Shown: one piece after another, positions 32,746-41,725 of the stretch | Position numbering within the stretch: the stretch's first letter is position 1 | Layout of the letters: the number at the start of each line of letters is the position of its first letter | NCBI GenBank assembly: GCA_036495525.1 | Contig: DASXMR010000057.1 | Span: forward strand, 1-64,000 | Length of the DNA: 64,000 nucleotides | Direction of reading: 5' to 3' | DNA from: DASXMR01 sp036495525 | GTDB lineage: Bacteria > Actinomycetota > Actinomycetes > Streptosporangiales > Streptosporangiaceae | Program-made: the position numbers and the translations under genes | The notes under the pieces: model-generated | What the model was told of the DNA's origin: nothing | What the model saw: the letters and a program-made list of their open reading frames with translations, nothing else | Databases searched by the model: none

Positions 32746-33355
32746 AGCGGGCGCGCACATCGCGCGGTCGTGACGGCCATGCTTGAAAACAGGGGGGGTC
32801 GGCCCCGGCTGCGACTACGCCGCAGTGGGGGCGGTGTGTCCCGCGGCAGGACGCTCGCTGCGTCCGGCAGGGGGGATTTGCCGGGGTCGATCCGGCCTCC
32901 TGAGCCAGTGATGGCCGAGGTCTGGCGGGTCGCTGTCAGCTGTGGCGGCGCCGCCGGGAGGATAACTGAGCGCCTCACCTGATCAGGCGCTGCCCGCACC
33001 GTCACCGGATTGCCAGCCGCGTTCGCGGTAGCAGGTGACGGGGGCGTCTTTCGCCGCCCGGTGTTGATGCCGGGCGGCTTCTCGTCGTGCGATCTGTCGC
33101 TACGTCCTGGCGTCCTGGCGGCCGCGGTAGTAGCAATTTGCATTCGCATGGAGACTTTCCGTAATCCCACGTGCGGGTGTGGGTACTCGCGACATACTTG
33201 CAGCCATGCCGCCAGCGGGGGCGGGGCAGCGGCATCCAGACGCCTGAGCACCACGGCTTGACCGCGCCGAAAGGCCCGGCAGCGTTGACGTGCCGCGTCC
33301 GGGGGGCACCGCCAGCCGGCGGTAGCGCGCCGTCGCTTTGAGGGGAGGATCGCAG
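32746..33355. other. 610 bp gap between bldC and the low-complexity giant, with three hairpins
   Basis: No credible ORF fits this gap. Three stem-loops stand out: AGCGCCT/AGGCGCT (32969-32991), a 9 bp GCCGCCCGG/CCGGGCGGC stem followed by TTCTCG (33053-33078) that looks like a terminator, and a small CCCAC/GTGGG dyad (33166-33183). A possible promoter for the downstream gene is TTTGCA (33137-33142), 17 bp, CGTAAT (33160-33165). A small RNA ending at 33078 is possible but unproven. Confidence 0.4.
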
Positions 33356-36300
33356 ATGCGTGATCCAGATTTGGTGTTGCGGGCTGAGCGGGCGGCCACG
33401 GCGCTTGAGCGGGCGTGGGACCGCTGGCGCACGGCGCATGGCCTGGGGATGGACCCGCTGCCGCCGGTTTCGAGTTATGTGGGCTACTCGCTGGAGGAGC
33501 CCTGGGGGCAGCCGCGCGTCGTCTTCGGTGTAGACGCCAGGGAGGCCGAGCAGCTCGCATCCCTGCTGGACCAGGCCGACTACGTGGGACCTGTGCTCGG
33601 GTCCATGCCGCCGGTGCCTGGCGGCTTCGCCGCGGGCCAGGATGAGCTTGCTGACCAGCGCGCGGCGGGACAACTGCACGTGCCGCAGCAAGGCAGCGCT
33701 GATCCGGCGCTGTGGCAGCAGCGGGAGCCCCAGAGCTACCGCGCGGACGCTGACTACGCTGGCCAGCGCGATCCCGCTGCCCCGGCCGGCTACCTGCCAG
33801 GCCGCGGCTACGACGAGCCAGGCGAGCGCACCAGCCGCTTCGGCGGCGAGGCTGGCTATGCGCAGGAAACTGGCTATGCGCAGGAAACCGGCTATGCGCA
33901 GGAGAGCGGCCCCGGCGGGGACGCCGGGTATGCCGGCCCCGGCCATCGCGATGCTCGCGGGTACGGCTCCGAAGCTGGCTTTGCCGACTACGGCTACGCC
34001 GAGAACGGCTACTCAGCCAGCGAATACGCCGACGACCGGTACCCGGGTAACCGCTACGCCGACAACGGTGCCGCAGGCTACGGCGCTGACAGGGGCTACG
34101 GCACTGACGGCGGCTACGGCCAGGACAGCGGCTACCGCGCGAGTCGCGCTGGCTACCCCGGCGAGGGCAGCGACCGCGGCGGGCCCGACTCGCGCTGGGA
34201 TCGTGACTACCCGGCCGACCGTGGCCATGCCACGGACCCCGGCTACCGCGATGAGAGCGGCTTCAGGCCGGATACTGGGTACCCCGCTGACCGCGGTTAC
34301 CAGGCCGGGCGTGACTATGCCGGTGATCGCGGGCCAGCCACCAGCTGGAACGGAGCCGCTGACCGCGGGCCCGGCGAGCAGTGGACGGGTGGCCAGTGGT
34401 CGGCGTCACCGGTAGCAGGTCTCGATGATGCGCGGACGTCAGCTGACAGCCGGCGTTATCGGGCGGAGCGCCCCGATCCGCTCGACCCGGCGACCCCGAT
34501 CGAGGCTCTCGGCCAGCCGGGCCAGCCAGAATGGCAGGGTCAGCCAGCCGCAGGGGTCGGCCAGGACGCCGACTGGACCGGGTCGGTGCTCGACGAAGCG
34601 GGCGACATCGATGACGCGCCGCTATTCCGGCAGGCTCAGGCGGCGAGCAAGGCGCGCGCTGCGGACCGCGAGAGCCACCCGCAGCCCGGTCACGACGCTG
34701 CCGCCGAGCAGGCCACCGGTGCCGGCGCGCCGTCGGCAGCGGCAGCGGCTCCACTGGCAGCGGACCCGGCTGCCGCGCTGACGCAGCGCGACAAGACAGC
34801 CGCACGAGTCGGCGAAGGCCAGCAGGCTGAGGCAGCTCAGACCGGAAAGGCAAAGCTGGCCGGGCAGCCACGGCCGGCCGGACCGGCACCGTCGGCCGGG
34901 AAGGCGAGGCCAGCCGGTAAGGCTGAGCTAGCCGCGAAGACTGAGCCAGCCGCGAAGACTGGGCCGGCCGGAAGGACAGAGTCAGCCGGCAAAGCCGAGT
35001 CAGCCCGGCAGGCAGCGCAAGCCGCCAAGTCAGGGCCGCCGCGGCAGCCGGGGTCGGCCGCGCAGCCATGCTCGGCCGGTCAGTCAGGTTCGGCGGGTCA
35101 GGCAGAGTCGGCCGGACAGGCAGCGCAGGCCAGGCAGGATGCCCGGCCAGGCGGCGCCCAGCAGGCGTCCCCGGTGCAGCCAGCGAAGGGCGACCAGCAG
35201 TCGAGGAACGAGCAGCCTGATCACGACGGCCCGGCGATCAAGGCCGCGCGGGCCAGCCGCGACAGGCGGGCGGGCAAGGCAGCCAAGGCCACGGCGCAGC
35301 AGCGCAAAGACCAGCCAGCGAGCGGGCAGGACGCACCGCGAGCGGTGGGCAAGGAACGGTCAGCCGCGACCAGAGCCGACTCAGGGCCCGCCGAGACCAA
35401 AGTGGACGCGGGGACTGAACAGAGCACGGAGCCTGCCTCCAAGGACGTGCCCTCAGCGCGTGCAGGGAAGCCGGCTGGGTCCAGGGACATGCCGTCCGCT
35501 CGTGAAGGCAAGCCAGCCGAGGCTAAGGACGCACCCGCTCACGAGGCGAAGCCTGCCGCTGCTAACGAGGCGCCGTCCGGTCACGACGCCAGCCCGGCTG
35601 CGCCCAGCCAGGCTGCGTCAGCCCGTGGTGCGAAGCCGGATCGGGACAGGGACGGGCTGTCTGCTCACGACGCCAGGTCGGCTAAGTCCAGCGAAGCTGC
35701 GTCAGCCGGCGGTGCGAAGCCGGATGGGGACAGGCTGTCCGCTCACGACGCCGGACCGGCCGCCAGCCGGCTGGCCGGCCCCGGTGCTCCCGCCCGCCAG
35801 CGTTCGGTCCCGCAGCCGCGCCAGGCTGCGGACGCGCAGCCGCTCGGGCCGGCCGCGGCAGCCGCTGCCCAGCCGGATCACCGCGGCGTGGCGAGCGACG
35901 CCGGCTGGGCGGTCCCCGACGCCGGAGCCGGGGCAGGTCAGGACCAGGACGAGGACGCTGGCGACCGCGCGGCAGGGGCCTCGCAGGCCAGGGAGGCCAG
36001 GGAGGCGATCATGCGAGTCGCTTCGGCCTACCTGCCTGACCTGGCGCAGCCCGCCGAGGGCGGGCATGGCGGCGGCGAGCAGGCGCAGCTGCCAGGCGAG
36101 GACGGCCTCGGCCCGCAGCTCACGGGACCGGATGACCCCGGCCAGGAAGCCGACGCATCAGGCAAGCGGGTCAGGCAGCCGATGAGCGCGAGGGTCAACC
36201 GCATCACTCGCGGCCGCTCGATGCCGAAGCTGCCCAGGCCTAAGCGCTCGGCAGCAGCTGCCCAGGCCGGCCAGCCGCAGCAGGACCAGCCTGCCCAGCA

Positions 36301-36487
36301 GGACGACCGGCCCGCACCGCAGCAGGAAGAAGAGTCAGCCGCCGCGGCGCCGCTGCCGCCCATGCCCCGCGGCAAGAACCGCGGCACCGACCACCGGAGC
36401 CTGGCGGCGATGGCCGCCGAGGCAGTCCGCTGGACCGTCGTATCCGAGCAGGCGGACCGCGACGAGGACGAGGACGGGGCCGGCTGA
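33356..36487 (+). CDS. Giant low-complexity, probably disordered protein with conserved N-terminal domain
   Basis: ATG 33356 follows GGGGAGG; an ORF start at TTG 33338 is rejected. Residues 1-75 look folded (LRAERAATALERAWDRWRTA, VSSYVGYSLEEPWGQPRVVF). After that come a Gly/Tyr/Asp-rich zone (about 100-345, many GY dipeptides), an Ala/Lys/Pro/Gln zone resembling histone H1 tails (about 460-640) and an Ala/Lys/Asp/His repeat zone (about 695-800). An acidic helix follows (about 880-900, AIMRVASAYLPDLAQP), and the tail is basic then acidic (to 1043). No membrane segment is visible. The composition suggests a condensate-forming or nucleic-acid-associated protein. The function is unknown. Confidence 0.7.
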   Translation: MRDPDLVLRAERAATALERAWDRWRTAHGLGMDPLPPVSSYVGYSLEEPWGQPRVVFGVDAREAEQLASLLDQADYVGPVLGSMPPVPGGFAAGQDELADQRAAGQLHVPQQGSADPALWQQREPQSYRADADYAGQRDPAAPAGYLPGRGYDEPGERTSRFGGEAGYAQETGYAQETGYAQESGPGGDAGYAGPGHRDARGYGSEAGFADYGYAENGYSASEYADDRYPGNRYADNGAAGYGADRGYGTDGGYGQDSGYRASRAGYPGEGSDRGGPDSRWDRDYPADRGHATDPGYRDESGFRPDTGYPADRGYQAGRDYAGDRGPATSWNGAADRGPGEQWTGGQWSASPVAGLDDARTSADSRRYRAERPDPLDPATPIEALGQPGQPEWQGQPAAGVGQDADWTGSVLDEAGDIDDAPLFRQAQAASKARAADRESHPQPGHDAAAEQATGAGAPSAAAAAPLAADPAAALTQRDKTAARVGEGQQAEAAQTGKAKLAGQPRPAGPAPSAGKARPAGKAELAAKTEPAAKTGPAGRTESAGKAESARQAAQAAKSGPPRQPGSAAQPCSAGQSGSAGQAESAGQAAQARQDARPGGAQQASPVQPAKGDQQSRNEQPDHDGPAIKAARASRDRRAGKAAKATAQQRKDQPASGQDAPRAVGKERSAATRADSGPAETKVDAGTEQSTEPASKDVPSARAGKPAGSRDMPSAREGKPAEAKDAPAHEAKPAAANEAPSGHDASPAAPSQAASARGAKPDRDRDGLSAHDARSAKSSEAASAGGAKPDGDRLSAHDAGPAASRLAGPGAPARQRSVPQPRQAADAQPLGPAAAAAAQPDHRGVASDAGWAVPDAGAGAGQDQDEDAGDRAAGASQAREAREAIMRVASAYLPDLAQPAEGGHGGGEQAQLPGEDGLGPQLTGPDDPGQEADASGKRVRQPMSARVNRITRGRSMPKLPRPKRSAAAAQAGQPQQDQPAQQDDRPAPQQEEESAAAAPLPPMPRGKNRGTDHRSLAAMAAEAVRWTVVSEQADRDEDEDGAG
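33854..33907 (+). repeat. Three 18 bp tandem repeats in the disordered giant
   Basis: The unit GGCTATGCGCAGGAAACT occurs three times in a row, the first two nearly identical. It encodes Gly-Tyr-Ala-Gln-Glu-Thr/Ser. It shows that the Tyr-rich zone grew by slippage or unequal exchange. Confidence 0.85.
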
Positions 36488-36535
36488 CCGCGGCCTGGCA
36501 GCCAGCCCCAGGGCTGACTGTGCTGGTGACAAGCC

Positions 36536-36574
36536 ACGGCGGGGATGCGCAGGAGGGAGCCGCATCCCCGCCGT
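36536..36574 (+). terminator. Terminator after the disordered giant
   Basis: A perfect 14 bp stem (ACGGCGGGGATGCG and complement) with an 11 nt loop lies 49 nt past the stop and before the polymerase gene. Confidence 0.75.
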
Positions 36575-36638
36575 CGCACATACCTGGTGCGGCTCGATCT
36601 GCAGGCCGCTGTCCGAGGCATGCTGCACAATCTGACTC

Positions 36639-38399
36639 GTGCGGGTGGCTGTAGCGCCGGGGCCCGGGCATTCCGGTCTGCTCTGCGAGCTGGCAGCAGA
36701 TGGCAGCCGGGGCGGTGCCCCGCTCGGCATAGCTGATCTGGCTGCGGCGATCAGCGATCGCGAGCGGGCAGCTGAGGTGCGCTGGGTGTGGCCCGCCACC
36801 GCCCGGCTGTACCCGGATCTGCTGCGCGCGGGGGTGCGCGTGGCCCGCTGTCATGACCTGACGCTCACCGAGGCCCTGCTGCGCAGCCGCGACGGGCACC
36901 CGCCCGGCGAGGCAGCAGAGCTGCCGGGATGGCTCGGCGCTGGACCGGCTGCGGTACGCCCGGCCGGGCGGGCAGCTGCGCAGCCAGCGCTGTTCGAGGC
37001 GCCGCAGCCCGATGCCGGGCAGCAATCCGATCCCGGCGCCCTGCTCGACGCGGTGATCGCGGCGCACGCGGACCAGCAGGCGAGAATCGCCAGGGATGCC
37101 CGCCCGGCCGCGTTCGGCCTGCTGGTCGCCACCGAGTCAGCCTGCGGGCTGGCCGCGGCCGAGATGACCACGGCTGGCCTGCCGTGGCAGCCCGGCGTGC
37201 ACGACGCGCTGCTGACCGAGCTGCTCGGCAGCCGGCCAGCGCCGCTCACCGGCCTGCATCCGCGCTCGGCAGGCGGGCTGCAGCCACGGCCAGCCAGGCT
37301 CGCCGAGCTCGCCGCGCAGATATCGGCCGCGCTCGGGACCGGCAAGCCAGTCAACCCTGACTCACCGCCGCAGCTGCTCCGCGCGCTCGCCGCGGCCGGG
37401 GTGCGGGTGCCGTCCACGCAGGTGTCGGTGCTGCGCGAGGTAGATCATCCGGTGATCGGGCCGCTGCTCGAGTACAAGGAGCTGTCCAGACTGCACGCGG
37501 CGTTCGGCTGGTCCTGGCTGGACACCTGGGTGTCGGCCGGACGCTTCCGCCCTGAGTATCTCGTCGGCGGGGTGGTGTCCGGGCGCTGGGCGTCGCGGGG
37601 TGGCGGTGCGCTGCAGATCCCGAGGCTGCTGCGCCGCGCCGTGGTGGCAGACCCTGGCTGGGTGCTGGTGGTCGCGGACGCCGCGCAGCTCGAGCCGAGG
37701 GTCCTGGCTGCGCTGGCGGGTGACCGGGCGTTCGCCGAGGCCGCATCGGGCGGCGATGTGTACGCGGCGCTGGCCGGGGCGTTCGACGGGGACCGGAGCA
37801 AGGCCAAGGTGGCGCTGCTGTCCGCCATGTACGGCGGCGCCGGAGGCTCGGCCGGACAGCTGCTAGCGGTGCTGCGCAGCCGTTTTCCCACGGCCTCCAG
37901 GTACGTGGAGGCTGCCGCGCGCGCTGGTGAGGAGGGCCGGGTAGTCAGGTCAGTCCTCGGCCGCAGTTGCCCGCCGCCGTCGCAGCGCTGGCGGTCGCTC
38001 ACCGAGGAGTCGGGTGATCCGGACAACGAGCGAGACCCGGCGGCCGGCCGCGCCAGCCGTGCCCGCGGGCGCTTCACCCGGAATTTCGTGGTCCAGGCCA
38101 GCGCTGCCGACTGGGCAGCCGTGCTGCTGGCCGGGCTGCGCGCCCGGCTGGCGGCCATCGGCCGGCCGGCCAGCGAACCAGCCGGGCAGCCGCCGGCTTC
38201 TGCCCCTGCTGGCGCGCCCGAGCTGGTCTTCTTCCAGCACGACGAGGTGATCGTGCACTGCCAGGCTGAGCTTGGTGATCAGGTGGCCGAGGCGGTATCG
38301 GACGCCGCCGAGCACGCGACCAGGCTGGTCTTCGGCGCCACCAGAGTCGCCTTCCCGATGACGACGGCGATCGTGACCTGCTACGCGGACGCCAAGTGA
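36639..38399 (+). CDS. Divergent family A DNA polymerase (annotated type: bifunctional 3'-5' exonuclease/DNA polymerase)
   Basis: This 586-residue protein starts at GTG 36639, 7 nt after a -10-like CACAAT, so it is possibly leaderless. Motif A reads DAAQLEPR (Asp347) where PolI has DYSQIELR. Motif B keeps Arg386-x3-Lys390-x7-Tyr398-Gly399. Motif C is QHDEVIVH (Asp535). These are the nucleotide-binding and metal residues, so polymerase activity is plausible. The N-terminal part should be the 3'-5' exonuclease but shows no DEDD motifs and is probably inactive. There is no 5' nuclease domain. It is shorter than PolI and is likely a specialised repair polymerase. Confidence 0.8.
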   Translation: MRVAVAPGPGHSGLLCELAADGSRGGAPLGIADLAAAISDRERAAEVRWVWPATARLYPDLLRAGVRVARCHDLTLTEALLRSRDGHPPGEAAELPGWLGAGPAAVRPAGRAAAQPALFEAPQPDAGQQSDPGALLDAVIAAHADQQARIARDARPAAFGLLVATESACGLAAAEMTTAGLPWQPGVHDALLTELLGSRPAPLTGLHPRSAGGLQPRPARLAELAAQISAALGTGKPVNPDSPPQLLRALAAAGVRVPSTQVSVLREVDHPVIGPLLEYKELSRLHAAFGWSWLDTWVSAGRFRPEYLVGGVVSGRWASRGGGALQIPRLLRRAVVADPGWVLVVADAAQLEPRVLAALAGDRAFAEAASGGDVYAALAGAFDGDRSKAKVALLSAMYGGAGGSAGQLLAVLRSRFPTASRYVEAAARAGEEGRVVRSVLGRSCPPPSQRWRSLTEESGDPDNERDPAAGRASRARGRFTRNFVVQASAADWAAVLLAGLRARLAAIGRPASEPAGQPPASAPAGAPELVFFQHDEVIVHCQAELGDQVAEAVSDAAEHATRLVFGATRVAFPMTTAIVTCYADAK

Positions 38400-38464
38400 C
38401 GGGAGTCAGGTGACAAGCGCCAGTTGCATTGCCCGCAAGGGCAGCGGCGTGATGACCTAGCCCG

Positions 38465-39241
38465 GTGGATGCGCATGAGGTGCTGCTGGCCTACGACAAG
38501 CAAGTGCGGCAGAGCACCAGCCAGGACGGCACAGGGGCGCGGACCGAGCGGGCCGGCCAGGTAGTGCGCCGGGTGCCGGCCGGCACCGAGGGCGGCGCGG
38601 GCGTCTTCTGGTCGGGGCTGGACGAGGCCACAGCCGACGGGGTGATCGCTACCCAGGTTGCGTTCTTCCGGGCCAGAGGCCAGCAATTCGAGTGGAAGCT
38701 TTACGGGCACGACCAGCCGGCCGACCTGGCTGACCGGCTGCGCGCGGCGGGCCTGGAGCCGGAGCAGCCCGAGATGATGATGGCGGCCGAGCCGTCCGCA
38801 GTGCCGCCAGCCGAGCCTCCCGCCGGTGTGCGGATCGAGCAGGCGACCGGGCACGCGGGCGTGCACCTGGTGGCGAGCGTGCACGAACGGGTCTTCGGCC
38901 CTGACCCCGGACTAGCCGCCCGGCTGCTTGCCCAGCTCAGCACCATGCCCGAGCTGATGGCGATGACGGTCGCCATGGCCGGCGACGAGCCGGTGAGCGC
39001 GGCGCGGATCGAGTTTGTCGCTGGCGCGCAGTTCGCCGGGCTGTGGGGCGGCGGCACCCTGCCTGCCTGGCGCGGCCAGGGCATCTACCGGGCGATGCTG
39101 GCCTACCGGGCGGCCCTGGCTGCCCGCCACGGCTGCCGGTACCTGCAGGTCGACGCCATGCCAGCAAGCGAGCCGATTCTGGAGCGCTGCGGATTCAGCC
39201 GCCTGACGACCACGACCCCTTACCTCTGGACGCCTGGCTGA
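38465..39241 (+). CDS. GNAT-family N-acetyltransferase
   Basis: This is a 258-residue protein. The N-terminal half (about 1-115) is a degenerate GNAT-like unit (ATQVAFFRARGQQFEWKLYG, LADRLRAAGLEPEQPEMMMA). The C-terminal half (about 120-258) carries the acetyl-CoA loop LPAWRGQGIYRAMLAYRAAL and the end strand ASEPILERCGFSRLTTTTPY. Tandem-GNAT proteins of this type are common in actinomycetes; substrates include amines, antibiotics and proteins. Here it cannot be told. A second, frameshifted GNAT gene follows 81 bp downstream. Confidence 0.8.
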   Translation: MDAHEVLLAYDKQVRQSTSQDGTGARTERAGQVVRRVPAGTEGGAGVFWSGLDEATADGVIATQVAFFRARGQQFEWKLYGHDQPADLADRLRAAGLEPEQPEMMMAAEPSAVPPAEPPAGVRIEQATGHAGVHLVASVHERVFGPDPGLAARLLAQLSTMPELMAMTVAMAGDEPVSAARIEFVAGAQFAGLWGGGTLPAWRGQGIYRAMLAYRAALAARHGCRYLQVDAMPASEPILERCGFSRLTTTTPYLWTPG

Positions 39242-39322
39242 TGCGCTGGCCGGCTGGCCCGGTGCCATCGGGCGGCGTCAAAACCGGGATGCGCCTGGCT
39301 GTGCTGGGCGGGAGCATGAGGC

Positions 39323-40206
39323 ATGGCGTGGACGCTGACCAGTGATGCCGACGAGTACCTCGCTGCCGCCGGGCCATTCCTGGAGTCTGATCCGGTCCGG
39401 CACACGATCCAGCTGACCGTGGCGCGGGCGATCAGCGCCGACCGGCGTCAGGCCGCCGGAAGCGTGACACAGCCCGCGCAGGCCCCGGCCGCTGACGGGC
39501 CGCTGTTCGGCTGGTGGCAGGCGGCCGGAGCGGCACACGTCAGCTGCGCGGTGCTGCACACGCCGCCGTACTCCATGCTCGTCACCGGCCTGACCGACGA
39601 CGCCGCTAAGTCGCTGGCCGCCGAGCTGGCCGCTCGCGACCGCCAGCCAGCCGCGGTAGCCGGTGAGCGCGCTGAGGCGGGATCGTTCGCTGCTGCCTGG
39701 AGCGCGCACACAGGCCAGACGGCGACGCGATCAGAAAGCGTCCGGCTTTACCTGCTGGTCAGGCTTACGCCGCCAAGGCCGGCTCCGGGAGGCTCGGCCA
39801 GGGTAGCTGCCGCGGCCGACCGTGCCACGCTCGTGGACTGGTTCGCCGCCTTCCAAGCCGAAGCAGGCACCATGGGGCCCGGCGACCCGGACGGCCAGCT
39901 GAGCCAGGGGTGCCTCACTCTGTGGGAGCGCGACGGGCAGCCGGTATCGGTCGCCGGGGTTCGCCCGCCGGCCGCCGGGGTGGTCCGGATCGGCCCGTCT
40001 ACACCCCGCCGGCCCTGCGCGGCCATGGTTACGGGGGAGCTGCCACGGCTGCTGTCAGCCAGGCTGCTCTTGATCACCGGCAGCAGGTGGTGCTGTTCGC
40101 CGATCTGGCCAATCGCACGAGCAACGCGCTGTACCAGCGGCTCGGGTTCGTGCCGGTCGAAGACCGGGTCGGGCTCACCTTTCACGACGCAGGCTCGCCG
40201 GCCTGA
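39323..40206 (+). pseudogene. GNAT-family acetyltransferase broken by a single-base frameshift
   Basis: The frame opened at ATG 39323 encodes an N-terminal GNAT-like half with LTLWERDGQPVSVAGVRPPA. Near 39996 the coherent reading moves to another frame and continues VYTPPALRGHGYGGAATAAV, then VVLFADLANRTSNALYQRLG and FVPVEDRVGLTF. These are the acetyl-CoA loop and last strands that a GNAT must have. Restoring one G (ccgtctac to ccggtctac) would join both parts. It is either a true pseudogene, a very recent mutation or a sequencing error. The original frame runs on to 40363 as nonsense-like Arg/Ser-rich sequence. Confidence 0.75.
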
Positions 40207-40394
40207 GACCAGCGCGCCGAGCGGGGCTCGGCCGGGCGCCCGCGCGGATGAACGCCAGCAGCCGGCCGGTGGTCGCGCAGGCAAACTCTGCTGGACACCC
40301 TGCGTGGCCAGTTGCCGGGCGCCGCCGGGCCCGTCCACCCTGGTAAGCAGATGCCTGCGCTGATGACGGCCAGCGCGGGCCACCGAGAGCCGAG

Positions 40395-41123
40395 GTGATG
40401 GGGGTGCCCGACTCGCCTGGCCAGTCTCCTGGCAGGAGCGCTGTGCCTGTCGGTGCGCGCCAGTCAGCTCCGCCCGGCCTGCCGACCGCTGCGGGCGAGC
40501 CTGCCGCGCGGGATGAGCCTGCCAGCCAGGGCCTGGCGGCTGGCGACCCGGTGGACATCATCGCCGAGCTGTTCGCCAGCGAGGGCGCGGCCGAGTACTT
40601 CGGCGAGCCGGTGACCCAGGCCGCGCACATGCTGCAGGCGGCGACGCTGGCCGAGCGAGATGGTGCCGACGACGCGCTGATCGCCGCTGCCCTGCTGCAC
40701 GACGTGGGTCACTTCACCGGCGCGCTGACCGGGCGGGACCTGATGGCGGGTACCGACGACCGGCACAGCGAGACCGGCGCCGCCTGGCTGGCACAGTGGT
40801 TCGGCGAGGCCGTGACCGAGCCGGTGCGGCTGCACGTGGACGCCAAGCGCTACCTGTGCGCTGCCGTGCCGAACTACGGGGCGGCGCTTTCGCAGGCATC
40901 GGAGTACACGCTGGCCGTGCAAGGCGGGCCGATGCGCGGCGCCGAGCTCGAGGCCTTCGAGGCGAACCCGTACGCCGCCGCCGCCTGCCGGGTCAGGCGC
41001 TGGGATGACGCGGCCAAGGACCCGCGGGCGGCGGTGCCCGGCTTCGGTCACTTCGCGCCGCTGCTGCGGCGGCTGGCCAGGCAGTCGGCGCTGCGGACGA
41101 GGCGGCGGGAGCACCCGGCCTGA
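40395..41123 (+). CDS. HD-domain hydrolase/oxygenase of PhnZ-like type
   Basis: This 242-residue protein starts at GTG 40395 or ATG 40398. After a disordered N-terminus, the HD core shows His79 (TQAAHMLQAA), His102-Asp103 (LLHDVGHF), His124 and Glu126 (RHSETGAAWL) and His147 with Asp149 (RLHVDAKRYL). This set matches the PhnZ/MIOX-like mixed-valent di-iron HD oxygenases rather than nucleotide phosphohydrolases. YFGEPVTQAAHMLQAA is typical of the phosphonate-linked group. No phosphonate genes are nearby, so the substrate is open. Confidence 0.75.
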   Translation: MMGVPDSPGQSPGRSAVPVGARQSAPPGLPTAAGEPAARDEPASQGLAAGDPVDIIAELFASEGAAEYFGEPVTQAAHMLQAATLAERDGADDALIAAALLHDVGHFTGALTGRDLMAGTDDRHSETGAAWLAQWFGEAVTEPVRLHVDAKRYLCAAVPNYGAALSQASEYTLAVQGGPMRGAELEAFEANPYAAAACRVRRWDDAAKDPRAAVPGFGHFAPLLRRLARQSALRTRRREHPA

Positions 41124-41284
41124 GCTCGCCGGCCTGCGAAGGCCGGGCGCGCTCACCGTCAGGGCACGGCCGGGATCGCCGCGCTGCCGCCGCCATGGTA
41201 GGCACGACGGGTGAGGACAAAGTCAGCCAGTGGTGCGGACCGGGCGTGCCTGTTGCGCGGCGGCGCCGGTCGGCCGGACCTGCC

Positions 41285-41707
41285 GTGAGCCTGGAGGTCA
41301 CGGTCCGCGGCGTGGTCATCCCGGCCGAGGAACTGACCTGGCGGTTTTCTCGCTCGCCTGGCCCTGGCGGGCAGTCGGTCAACACGACCGACAGCCGGGT
41401 GGAGCTGTCCTACGACCTGGCTGGCTCTGCCGCGCTGCCGCCGCTGCTCAAGGAGCGGGCGCTGGCGGCGCTGGCCGGCCGGCTGACTGCCGGGGTCATC
41501 ACCGTCACCGCCGCCGAGCAGCGCTCCCAGCTGCGCAATCGGGAGGCGGCGGCTGAGCGGCTGTCGGCGCTGCTCACCGACGCGACAGCGGCGCCGCCGC
41601 CGGCTCGCCGGCCGACCAGGCCAAGCCGGGCGGCCAGGGAGCGGCGGCTGGCCGAGAAGCAGCGGAGGTCACAGACCAAGCGGCTGCGCCGCAGTACCGA
41701 TGACTGA
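41285..41707 (+). CDS. arfB: Peptidyl-tRNA hydrolase ArfB (ribosome rescue, GGQ protein)
   Basis: I choose GTG 41285 because ArfB homology begins there; the ORF start at 41195 adds 30 unlike residues. The 140-residue product has the release-factor motif SRSPGPGGQSVNTTDSRVEL with GGQ at 28-30 and a basic, helix-forming C-terminal tail (about 105-140, Arg/Lys-rich) that enters the empty mRNA channel of stalled ribosomes. It frees nascent peptide from ribosomes lacking a stop codon. Neither start has a good ribosome site, so the start is the least certain part. Confidence 0.85.
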   Translation: MSLEVTVRGVVIPAEELTWRFSRSPGPGGQSVNTTDSRVELSYDLAGSAALPPLLKERALAALAGRLTAGVITVTAAEQRSQLRNREAAAERLSALLTDATAAPPPARRPTRPSRAARERRLAEKQRRSQTKRLRRSTDD

Positions 41708-41725
41708 CCGTGACAGCCAGCGGGG

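Noticed and set aside
32541..33946. Two long leftward frames crossing bldC and the gap beyond it
   Set aside because: They overlap bldC and its terminator and are Arg/Pro-rich without a ribosome site. They are GC-driven open frames.
40207..40363. C-terminal continuation of the frameshifted GNAT frame
   Set aside because: After the shift the old frame is Arg/Ser/Pro-rich and unlike any GNAT; the true end is in the other frame at 40206.
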